DNA from: Nostoc sp. B(2019)
Lineage (GTDB): Bacteria; Cyanobacteriota; Cyanobacteriia; Cyanobacteriales; Nostocaceae
Length of the DNA: 64,000 nucleotides
Direction: 5' to 3'
NCBI RefSeq assembly: GCF_010091925.1
Contig: NZ_WVID01000014.1
Coordinates: 62,001-126,000, forward strand
Shown here: in pieces, positions 35,750 through 44,538 of the stretch
Layout: each line of letters opens with the position of its first letter
Position numbering within the stretch: the first letter of the stretch is position 1
The notes under the pieces: model-generated
Databases searched by the model: none
What the model was told of the DNA's origin: nothing
The model's input: only the letters and a program-made list of their open reading frames with translations
Program-made: the position numbers and the translations under genes

Positions 35750-37843
35750 TTAAACTTCAACATCTAAAGTACGCACCAAAAAAGCCCACTTATCTGCGGC
35801 TTCCTCGATAATTTTAGCTGTGGGTTTACCAGCACCATGTCCCGCCTTCGTCTCAATTCTAATTAGCGTTGGTGCATCACCTGCTTGAGCGGCTTGCAAA
35901 GCTGCGGCAAATTTGAAACTATGAGCAGGGACAACGCGATCGTCATGATCGGCTGTGGTAATCAAGGTTGCTGGGTAAGCTGTCCCTAGTTTGATGTTGT
36001 GCAGTGGCGAATAGGCATAAAGTGCTTTGAACTCTTCTGGGTTATCCGGCGAACCATATTCGGAAGTCCAAGCCCAGCCGATGGTAAATTTGTGGAACCG
36101 CAACATATCCATCACGCCTACTGCTGGCAAAGCTGCACCAAACAAATCGGGACGCTGCGTCATACAAGCACCTACTAGTAAGCCGCCATTACTACCACCT
36201 GCGATCGCTAGTTTTGCAGGTTTTGTATACTTATTAGCAATCAGCCACTCAGCTGCGGCAATAAAGTCATCAAAGACATTCTGCTTTTTCTCTTTCATTC
36301 CTGCTTGATGCCATTCCTCGCCGTACTCGCCACCACCCCGGATATTGGGCATAGCATAGACACCACCCATCTCCAGCCACACCAAGAGACTCACAGAAAA
36401 ACTAGGTGTCATTGAAGCATTAAAACCGCCATAAGCATAGAGATAAGTGGGATTATTTCCATCCAATTGAATGCCCTTTTTGTGGGTGATAAACATTGGC
36501 ACTCTGGTATTATCTTTGCTGTGATAAAAGACTTGTTTTGTTTCGTAGTCATCAGGATTAAAATCTACATTTGGCTGACGGAAAACCTCACTTTTTCCTG
36601 TCACCATGTTGTAGCGATAGATAGTTCCTGGTATAGTAAAGCTGGTAAAACTATAAAAAGTCTCAGTATCATTACGCTTACCACCAAAACCACCTGCCGA
36701 GCCAATTCCGGGTAATTCGACCTCACGGATAAATGCACCTTTGAGGTCAAAAATTTTGATTTGGGTATAAGCATCTTGAAGATAATCAGCAACAAATTGG
36801 TTATTAAGTATGCCAACACTTTCCAAAGTTTCTGCTGATTGAGGAATGATTTCTTGCCAATTTTCTGACGCTGGGTTTTTGGTATCAATAGCAATAACTC
36901 GTCCTCGTGACGCATTTAAATCTGTGCGGAAATAGAAGACGCTATCATCATTATCGATAAAACTGTAATCTGCTTCAAACTGATTAACTAGTTCTACTAC
37001 TTCAGCATTAGGATTAGTCAAATCCTTGTAGAAAACCAAATTTTTGGGGTCAGTTCCCAGCCAAACTGAGATAATTAGATAACGTCCATCTTCAGTAACA
37101 TCTCCACTAAAACCCCATTCTTTCTGATCAGGACGATGATAAATTAATACGTCTTCTGATTGGGGTGTACCTAATCGGTGATAATAAAGCTTTTGATAAT
37201 AGTTAACATCTTCTAATTTGGTTTTTTTGTTCGGCTCATCGTAACGACTGTAGAAAAAGCCATTGTGATCATGTGTCCAGGATGCACCAGAGAATTTAAT
37301 CCAGTTCAATTGGTCTTGCAGGTCTTCACCAGTTTCAACATCGCGCACTTTCCACTCTTGCCAATCAGAACCAGACGTAGATAGACCGTATGCTAAAAGT
37401 TTACCGTCTTCGCTAATAGACAATCCCGCAAGGGCAACAGTGCCATCTTCTGAGAGTTTGTTGGGGTCGAGTAAAACTCTAGGTTGAGCGTCGAGTGTTT
37501 TTAGTGTGTAGAGGACGCTTTGGTTTTGTAGTCCATCGTTTTTGAAATAAAAGTAGCGTTCGGTGGAACCGTCTCCCAGAGATTCGCCTTCTTTGAATGG
37601 GATGCCATATTTTTCATAATCCCAAAGTTTGGTAAGGCGCTGTTTAATTTTTTCTCTGGCAGTAATTTCGCTTAGGTAAGCAAAAGTAACTTTATTTTGT
37701 GCCTCAATCCAAGTTTTTGTTTCTTCAGAGTCAGGATCTTCTAACCAACGGTAAGGATCTGTAACTAAAGTACCGTGGTAATTATCAGCTTGGTTACTCT
37801 GGCGGCAGGATGGATAAGTTAGACGTTTTTCAGAGTAGGGCAT
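35750..37843 (-). CDS. Prolyl oligopeptidase (S9A family)
   Basis: 697 aa, the full length for a cytosolic prolyl endopeptidase that cuts short peptides after proline. The N-terminal seven-bladed propeller (about 70-430, starting GTLVTDPYRWLEDPDS) gates the C-terminal alpha/beta-hydrolase domain. Catalytic Ser in GGSNGG, Asp in TADHDDRVVP, His in ETKAGHGAG. No signal peptide. Start ATG 37843. Confidence 0.93.
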   Translation of the reverse strand: MPYSEKRLTYPSCRQSNQADNYHGTLVTDPYRWLEDPDSEETKTWIEAQNKVTFAYLSEITAREKIKQRLTKLWDYEKYGIPFKEGESLGDGSTERYFYFKNDGLQNQSVLYTLKTLDAQPRVLLDPNKLSEDGTVALAGLSISEDGKLLAYGLSTSGSDWQEWKVRDVETGEDLQDQLNWIKFSGASWTHDHNGFFYSRYDEPNKKTKLEDVNYYQKLYYHRLGTPQSEDVLIYHRPDQKEWGFSGDVTEDGRYLIISVWLGTDPKNLVFYKDLTNPNAEVVELVNQFEADYSFIDNDDSVFYFRTDLNASRGRVIAIDTKNPASENWQEIIPQSAETLESVGILNNQFVADYLQDAYTQIKIFDLKGAFIREVELPGIGSAGGFGGKRNDTETFYSFTSFTIPGTIYRYNMVTGKSEVFRQPNVDFNPDDYETKQVFYHSKDNTRVPMFITHKKGIQLDGNNPTYLYAYGGFNASMTPSFSVSLLVWLEMGGVYAMPNIRGGGEYGEEWHQAGMKEKKQNVFDDFIAAAEWLIANKYTKPAKLAIAGGSNGGLLVGACMTQRPDLFGAALPAVGVMDMLRFHKFTIGWAWTSEYGSPDNPEEFKALYAYSPLHNIKLGTAYPATLITTADHDDRVVPAHSFKFAAALQAAQAGDAPTLIRIETKAGHGAGKPTAKIIEEAADKWAFLVRTLDVEV

Positions 37844-37995
37844 AGTCTCAGGTCAAAAGTGTGCTTTACATACTATAAAGATAGACTCAATACTTGAGTC
37901 ATACACTTGCCAAACCTGTGGGAAAAAGTTTCCTGTTGTTGGGCAGGGTGAGAGTCTTGTATTCTGGATGCAATGTCTTCTAGGAAACGAGCAGG

Positions 37996-38640
37996 ATGGA
38001 AGAATATCTGCAAGCGAGTGAAGTTATTGACTGGCAACATCCCACAGTTCTAAAACTTGCGAAAAAGATTGCATCAAAACATCAAACATCAGAAGCGATC
38101 GCAAAAGCTTGTTTCGAGTGGGTACGCGATGAAATTTATCATAGCTATGACTATCAAATGAATCCTGTAACCTGTCGAGCTTCAGACGTACTTAAATACA
38201 AAACAGGTTATTGTTATGCAAAGAGTCATTTGCTAGCAGCACTACTCAGAGGAAATAGCATTCCAGCAGGATTTTGCTATCAGAGATTACGTATTCATGA
38301 CAATGGTGAACTTTATAGTTTACATGGTTTAAATGCAGTGTACTTACCTAAAATAGGTTGGTATCGTGTTGATGCAAGGGGAAATCGTCAAGATGTTAAC
38401 GCTCAATTTGTCCCTTCAAAAGAACAATTAGCCTTTAGGATTCAATTTCCCCAAGAAGCAGACATTCAAAACATTTTTTGTGAGCCATTGCCAGTAGTTG
38501 TAGAAGCTTTACAAACTTCCAGTACATGGGATGATATGCTTCTTAAGCTTCCAGATATTCCCTTAGAATTATTAGAAAAGCATGGTTTTGTTTTGAGAGT
38601 TGATGTTAATCAACAGCAAATTAATCAATTGGCGGAATAG
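37996..38640 (+). CDS. Transglutaminase-like protease-fold protein
   Basis: 214 aa. The Cys-His-Asp core is visible: CYAKSHLLAALLR (Cys), LHGLNAVYL (His) and GWYRVDARGN (Asp). The N-terminal helical part has ASKHQTSEAIAKACFEWVRDEI, as in bacterial transglutaminase-like proteins. No signal peptide, so it is cytosolic. Members act as cysteine proteases or amide-bond enzymes; the substrate here is unknown. It converges on hmpE with 33 bases between the stops. Confidence 0.85.
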   Translation: MEEYLQASEVIDWQHPTVLKLAKKIASKHQTSEAIAKACFEWVRDEIYHSYDYQMNPVTCRASDVLKYKTGYCYAKSHLLAALLRGNSIPAGFCYQRLRIHDNGELYSLHGLNAVYLPKIGWYRVDARGNRQDVNAQFVPSKEQLAFRIQFPQEADIQNIFCEPLPVVVEALQTSSTWDDMLLKLPDIPLELLEKHGFVLRVDVNQQQINQLAE

Positions 38641-38672
38641 GAGTTAACGCCAACTAAGCAATACTTTAGTTA

Positions 38673-41600
38673 CTAAGCATTACTATTACTATTAACGAGT
38701 TTCTCCCCTTTCAGCATCCGCGCCGCAGCTTCAAGTAGAGCTTCCTCTAGGTAGGGCTTAGTAAAGTAGCCACTAGCACCAAGTTGAACTGCCATTTGTC
38801 TGTGCTTGTCTGCACCACGCGAGGTGAGCATAGCGATCGGCAGGTGGTTGAGGTTAGAGTCTTTCTGGATGCGAGAGAGTAACTCTAGACCATCGCAACG
38901 GGGCATTTCAATGTCGCAAAATACTATATCGCAAGGCAAACCGGAGCGGAGTTTATCCCAAGCTTCCTGTCCATCACGCGCCTGCTCTACGCGATAACCT
39001 GCCTTGTTAAATGTTAGGGAGAGCAATTCTCGGACTGTAATTGAGTCATCAACAATTAGCACAGTCGGGTCAATCTTCACAGCAGGTGGGTCTATAGGAG
39101 TACCTTTCTGTTGCCAAGAACTGCCACCAGTTTGTGTAGAAATCCGTCCTTGGAAGATGTCAATTATTTCTAGCACGTCAGCAATGGGCATAATACGACC
39201 ATCACCTAGGACTGTAGCACCAGCTACACCAATGGGTTTAGGTGCTGGCCCTTCAAATTGCTTAATTACAATTTCTTGTTCGCTCAGCACCAGATCAATT
39301 TGTAGGGCAATCAGAGTACTGGCCGATCGCACCACGATAACAGAAACCATGTCATCATCTCGATTACCACCATAGACATTACCACGGCTAATCTGGCGAT
39401 TAAAGGTTAAAAGTTCCTTCAGAGGTCGGAATGGCAGCAGTGTATCACGCCAGGAAATAAACGATTGCCCATTGGCATTATGCTGGATATTTTTGAGTGG
39501 TATGTCTAGCGTATCTTCTACACCGTCCATAGGGAAGGCAATACGCGCTTTATCGGAAACGCAGCAAAGGGCTTTACAAATACTCAGAGTCAGTGGCAGA
39601 CGGATGGTGAAGGTGGTTCCCTTACCGAGAGTGGAATCGGTGTTAACTGTCCCACGAATTTCGCTAATCTCAGAGCGAACTACATCCATTCCCACACCTC
39701 GACCAGAAATTTCATCTGCTTGGTCTTTGATTGTAAAACCAGATTGGAACAGCAGATCGTAGACTTCTAGGCGAGAGATGGTTTTTGCCTGAGCTTCTGT
39801 AATCATACCAATCTTCACCGCCTTGGCCTTAACTCGTTCTGAATCAATACCTGCGCCGTCATCGCCTACGGAAATGATGGTTTGGTTGCCTTGGTGAAAG
39901 GCACGAATGGTAATGATTCCTACAGGTGGTTTACCGATGGCTTGCCGTTCATCTGGCGTTTCAATACCGTGAGCGATCGCATTATTGAGCATGTGAGTTA
40001 GCGGATCGGTTAGATGATCCAAAATCATCTTGTCAATCAAGGTATCTCCACCTTCAATCACCAACTCCACTTGTTTGCCACACTTGATAGCGTTGTCGCG
40101 CACTCCTCGCCGCCAGCGATCAATTGTTTGGGCAAAAGGCACCATTCGCGCTCTTGTTAGCCCTTCTTGTAGCTGGGTAGTTACCTGGCGGAATTGCCGC
40201 GCCACTCGTTCGGTTTCTTCGGTAACAAAGTCAATATCACTAGCCGACTCACGCACCCGCACAATGCGCTCAATCATCTGTTGGGATAATGTATGGAAAG
40301 GAGTAAAGCGATCCATTTCTAGCTCGCTAAAACCTCTGTCCGAATTGGAGTCCTGGGATGGGATGCTAGAGTCTTTGGTTTTGCGGCCAGCGAGCAGAGA
40401 GGCTTCCAGTAGCGATCGCTCATACAACTCCTGCATCCTCGCCCCTACATCTGAGAGTTGTTGCACCTGAATCAGCAAGTTATCTAGTGCCTGTCGCAGC
40501 CGTTCATGATCCTGCTCTAAGGTATTCCGATTTACCACCATCTCCCCAACTAAATTGCTCATATCATCCAGTTGCTTGACTGGAACCTTCATTGTTTCTT
40601 CAAATCTCGCAGCACGACGAGTAGAGGGGCGTGGAGTTTTTCCTGTATTCGATTTTACAAGTGATGAGTGGGATATTGTTTGATCCGCTTCTGCCAGTAA
40701 CTTTTCCAAATCACCAAATTCATCCTCTATGCGCGGCAATGAAACGGTGTTGACAGGCGGTATCAAGACAGGTTGAGTTCTGAAGGACTGCTGATAGTTA
40801 GATATGGTTGCTGTCTCAGTGTTATCTTCACCTAGCAATGCTTCCAAGGCAGCAAAATCCACTTCTGGTATGGAGGTAGCATTGGAGCTGGGTGCTACTT
40901 CCTCTCCTAGTAATGCTTCCAAGTCGGCAAATTCATCTAGGATAGGGCTGTCATTTTCTAGAGCAGCTGCTTCAACTGATGTTACCTCCAATTCTTCAGT
41001 TGAGGTAACAATAGTATTCTCTGCCTCATTTACTAATGCAGGTTCATTTGTCTGTTCTAAATCCCATACATGCTCAGACAAATCTGCTTCGAGATTTTCA
41101 TCAGTTTCTAGATTTAACTCATCTAAGCCTGCTATTATCGGTTCTTGAATAACTGTTTGTGTAAAATCATTGACGGCTTGCAAGTCAATGTTTGCCGTGT
41201 TTTCTAAATTTTCTACTAATTCTTCTTGGTTCGTAGCTTCTGTAGCCAATAAATCATTTTCTATATTATCTGTAGTTTCAATTTGAATATAAGTGAGGTT
41301 AGCTACATCCTCAGACAGCAGTTGTGAATTTTCATCTGTGTTGTCATCGAAAGCATCGAACAAATCGCCTGGCTGCGTCTGGGGTGATGCTAAGTATGAA
41401 ACTTCTCCAAAACTTATATCTAAAGAAGTTTCTGTAGCTAATAAATCATTCTCTGTATTATCTGTAGTTTCAATTTGAATATAAGTGAGGTTAGCTACAT
41501 CCTCAGACAGCAGTTGTGAATTTTCATCTGTGTTGTCATCGAAAGCATTGAACAAATCGCCTGGCTGCGTCTGGGGTGATGCTAAGTCTGAAACTTCTCC

Positions 41601-44417
41601 AAAACTTATATCTAAAGAAGTTTCTGTAGCCAATAAATCATTTTCTATATTATCTGTATTTTCAATTTGAATATAAGTGAGGTTAGCTACATCCTCAGAC
41701 AGCAGTTGCGAATTTTCATCTGTGTTGCCATCGAAAGCATCAGAAAAGCCAATTTCCACATCAGCAAATGTTTGGGGATCTACAGATGATATCTCTGTGG
41801 ACTGATTGGTAAATTCTGGTATAAAATCCAAAGCCTCTGGTTCTTGCGATAAGCTGCGAATCTCTCTAGGAGTTACTGACTCTCTATGACTTACTAAATC
41901 TACGCTATCTATGTTTTCAAGTGCGGAGCGCTGTACGCTGTCTTCTGTTATGGGAGAAGGTGAGTTGTTTGGTGCTAAATCCTCAAATAAATCATCTTCA
42001 GCATCTAAAGAAAACAGCATATCTTGCTGTTGCTGTCGCTGCTGGAAAGTGATATCAAAATCTTCTAGATCAAAGCTAGCTGGTATGGATTGCTGACTAT
42101 CGGTGAAAATGTCGTTAGCAGCCGCAGCAAACAAACTCTCCTCTAATGCCCTTGCTACGTCTTGCTCAACTACAGAATCGAATTCATGCTGTTCTGCTGT
42201 GATTTCTGGGTTCCAGAAGGTGCTCAAGTCATCCTCTGAGTGAGAAAGCTCGGATGCTGTTATCGAAGGAGTATCAAATAAATCACTAAGTTCTAACTCA
42301 CCTGTAGATGGTAGTGTATATTCTTCTGTTTGATTAAATAGACTTTCCAAAGATAAGCCTGGCTGGGGCAAGGTAGATGATTCTATGTAGTCATTGGGGG
42401 TAATTTCCTCTACCCAATCTGCATGTCCCGTTTCTAAAAATAATTCATCAAAACTATTTTGTTGGTTGGTGGATAGTTCTATGCTGGCGATCGCCTCAAC
42501 CTCTGGTTGAGTTACTTCGCTTATAAGCAGTGGTTGATCATCTAGTGCTTGTAACAATAAATCTTCAACTACATCGTTTTGGTTGGCACTATTTTGAGTC
42601 TCCGCCGGAAATTGCTCTGAGTCGCCAGAACTTTCCGTAAATTCTTGTAAAATATCTAAAGGGGAAGCGTCTAAATTTATATTAGAAGTTGCAATATTGC
42701 TAAATTCTACGGTCGTAGCAGGTATTTGTTGATTTTGTAGTTCTTGATTCTCCTTGTCTAGGAAGTTGTCACCAAATAATAAGGATAAGTCTTCTGTTTC
42801 AGTTGTGGTTGTTGGATGCTGCTCGTTGCTTGTGTCTTCATCAAACGAGAGTAAATCGGATAAATCGCTATCAGCATCCTCATCCTCAATGTCACTGTGA
42901 CTGAAGTCAATTCCTAATTCATCGGTAGCAACAATCTCTAAAATTTCCTCTTGTTGCCAGGTTTCATCTAGATCGGGAGTTTCGCCTTCAAATAAATCGG
43001 CAAGCGTGTTTAATTCAGCTATGCCTACCTCTGGCCCATTGGGGTCAATATTACTATTAAGCGGATGTATCTCATCTTCATGATCAGACAAGGAGTTAAT
43101 AGAAAGATTAGCCTGAGTAGCAATATTTTCTGATGTTGCTTGTAATTCAATAGAGGTCTGTTCTTCTGAGGCGTTGACGTAGCGATCGCCTGTATCCTCA
43201 TCGAGGTTAAGTTGCTCTGTTAGCTCAGACAGGCTACTTATGCTGTCTTGTAGTGGTAAGTTAACTAACTGCTCGGCGTTATCAGTAGTATCGAGTGCAT
43301 TAGCAAATAGAATTGGCTCTGGCGTAGTTGATAGTTCTGTCAAAACCGCAAACTGTTCATCAACCAAATCAGGAGTAATTTCTAGCAACTCAATTTCTGC
43401 AAAGCTTAAAAGCACTTCTAGTTGCTGACTAATGACAATTTCGGCTTCCCTACCTTGTAGGACTAATTCCTGAGCTTGTTTGATTTCGGTAATGACGATT
43501 TTAGCTAAAGTCAGATAAGTGTTTTCCGAATTGCCGATCGCACTAGCCGCTGCTTGACACAAGCCACACCAATTGGACAAATTCTGGGCTGCACCGAGTT
43601 TGACTAACTGGTGACAGCATTGCTGAAGATTTTGCCGTGTTTCGGGTGTTGTTGTTTGCTTGAACAGTTGCAACATTTGCCGTAGTGTTTGTAGCACATG
43701 GGCTTGAAACTCGGCCCAACTATCAGTTGTTTTTGCTGCTACTGGCGATAGCGCCGATTTGCCGTGTCCACTAGCGTCTGGCTGCGCCAACGTTTTTTCC
43801 CTTGAAGACCCTGCGAACGACGAACTTGCCTCTTGAGGTGCTACCGAGAAGGATATTTCTGTAGATTCCTTCCGGGCATCTTCTGGCAAACTGGGAATAT
43901 CCCGCCGCAGAAAAAGTTCTGTGAGTGTGCTGAGGTTATCTGTGGAAGCTGAATGTTTTTCCGGTGCAGTAGTACTACTTGCTACACTATTACCTTGCTC
44001 TACGAGTAATTCCAAATGCTGATTTAGCCATTGAAAAACCGGCTCGGTTTCTGACATGAGAGTATTAGCCGCATCTTCTGACAGACCAAACGGCCCACTT
44101 AAATGCTCTAAGAGCACTTTTAAAGTATCAGACACACCGAGAAATAAAGACTCTAGCTTTTCGTCAACCTTAACTGGATGCTCTTTAAGAACTTTGAAAC
44201 AATCTTCCAGACGGTGGGACGTGTGCTGGATACTAGTCAGACCAAGCATCGCCGCTCCTCCTTTGATGGAGTGAGCTGCCCGGAAGACTTCGTTAATCAT
44301 TTCCGAGTCGTTCAGGGTACTCTCAAGATTCAGCAACCCCTGCTCAATTGTATTCAGGTGGTCTCTGGCTTCTTCAATAAAGTAACCCAAAATCCGCTGT
44401 TGTTGTTCCGGCAGCAT
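38673..44417 (-). CDS. hmpE: CheA-type hybrid histidine kinase HmpE
   Basis: 1914 aa. N-terminal HPt domain with phospho-acceptor His49 (AAHSIKGGAAML), then about 1100 residues of acidic, low-complexity linker, then the CheA dimerisation region (VKQLDDMSNLVGEMVVNRNT, about 1350), HATPase (GDDGAGID, GRGVGMDVVRSEI), CheW-like domain and a C-terminal CheY receiver (DIVFCDIEMPRCDG). Part of the hormogonium motility locus; in N. punctiforme it is needed for motility. The linker holds a 64-residue unit repeated three times (41241-41760). Gene order hmpA-B-C-D-E on the minus strand is intact. Confidence 0.9.
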   Translation of the reverse strand: MLPEQQQRILGYFIEEARDHLNTIEQGLLNLESTLNDSEMINEVFRAAHSIKGGAAMLGLTSIQHTSHRLEDCFKVLKEHPVKVDEKLESLFLGVSDTLKVLLEHLSGPFGLSEDAANTLMSETEPVFQWLNQHLELLVEQGNSVASSTTAPEKHSASTDNLSTLTELFLRRDIPSLPEDARKESTEISFSVAPQEASSSFAGSSREKTLAQPDASGHGKSALSPVAAKTTDSWAEFQAHVLQTLRQMLQLFKQTTTPETRQNLQQCCHQLVKLGAAQNLSNWCGLCQAAASAIGNSENTYLTLAKIVITEIKQAQELVLQGREAEIVISQQLEVLLSFAEIELLEITPDLVDEQFAVLTELSTTPEPILFANALDTTDNAEQLVNLPLQDSISSLSELTEQLNLDEDTGDRYVNASEEQTSIELQATSENIATQANLSINSLSDHEDEIHPLNSNIDPNGPEVGIAELNTLADLFEGETPDLDETWQQEEILEIVATDELGIDFSHSDIEDEDADSDLSDLLSFDEDTSNEQHPTTTTETEDLSLLFGDNFLDKENQELQNQQIPATTVEFSNIATSNINLDASPLDILQEFTESSGDSEQFPAETQNSANQNDVVEDLLLQALDDQPLLISEVTQPEVEAIASIELSTNQQNSFDELFLETGHADWVEEITPNDYIESSTLPQPGLSLESLFNQTEEYTLPSTGELELSDLFDTPSITASELSHSEDDLSTFWNPEITAEQHEFDSVVEQDVARALEESLFAAAANDIFTDSQQSIPASFDLEDFDITFQQRQQQQDMLFSLDAEDDLFEDLAPNNSPSPITEDSVQRSALENIDSVDLVSHRESVTPREIRSLSQEPEALDFIPEFTNQSTEISSVDPQTFADVEIGFSDAFDGNTDENSQLLSEDVANLTYIQIENTDNIENDLLATETSLDISFGEVSDLASPQTQPGDLFNAFDDNTDENSQLLSEDVANLTYIQIETTDNTENDLLATETSLDISFGEVSYLASPQTQPGDLFDAFDDNTDENSQLLSEDVANLTYIQIETTDNIENDLLATEATNQEELVENLENTANIDLQAVNDFTQTVIQEPIIAGLDELNLETDENLEADLSEHVWDLEQTNEPALVNEAENTIVTSTEELEVTSVEAAALENDSPILDEFADLEALLGEEVAPSSNATSIPEVDFAALEALLGEDNTETATISNYQQSFRTQPVLIPPVNTVSLPRIEDEFGDLEKLLAEADQTISHSSLVKSNTGKTPRPSTRRAARFEETMKVPVKQLDDMSNLVGEMVVNRNTLEQDHERLRQALDNLLIQVQQLSDVGARMQELYERSLLEASLLAGRKTKDSSIPSQDSNSDRGFSELEMDRFTPFHTLSQQMIERIVRVRESASDIDFVTEETERVARQFRQVTTQLQEGLTRARMVPFAQTIDRWRRGVRDNAIKCGKQVELVIEGGDTLIDKMILDHLTDPLTHMLNNAIAHGIETPDERQAIGKPPVGIITIRAFHQGNQTIISVGDDGAGIDSERVKAKAVKIGMITEAQAKTISRLEVYDLLFQSGFTIKDQADEISGRGVGMDVVRSEISEIRGTVNTDSTLGKGTTFTIRLPLTLSICKALCCVSDKARIAFPMDGVEDTLDIPLKNIQHNANGQSFISWRDTLLPFRPLKELLTFNRQISRGNVYGGNRDDDMVSVIVVRSASTLIALQIDLVLSEQEIVIKQFEGPAPKPIGVAGATVLGDGRIMPIADVLEIIDIFQGRISTQTGGSSWQQKGTPIDPPAVKIDPTVLIVDDSITVRELLSLTFNKAGYRVEQARDGQEAWDKLRSGLPCDIVFCDIEMPRCDGLELLSRIQKDSNLNHLPIAMLTSRGADKHRQMAVQLGASGYFTKPYLEEALLEAAARMLKGEKLVNSNSNA
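41241..41760 (-). repeat. 192-bp tandem repeat within hmpE
   Basis: The word TGTAGC-AATAAATCATT starts at 41241, 41433 and 41625, exactly 192 bases apart. The translated unit contains NTDENSQLLSEDVANLTYIQ and repeats with few changes. It keeps the reading frame (64 codons) and lies in the acidic linker. Confidence 0.88.
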
Positions 44418-44423
44418 AGTTTT

Positions 44424-44538
44424 TTAGTCAAGAGTCAAGGGTCAACAGTAGCCAGCCATATACGGGGGTTCTTCCCGTTGAGTGAACTGGCGTTCAACAG
44501 TCAAGGGTCAATAATCAATAATTTGTACTATTGATTAA
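44424..44538. repeat. Short tandem repeats in the hmpD-hmpE gap
   Basis: Units of the GTCAA(G/A)GGTCAA type recur on both sides of a GGGGGTTCTTCCCG hairpin. This is the STRR class common between cyanobacterial genes, here between two genes of one operon. Confidence 0.6.
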
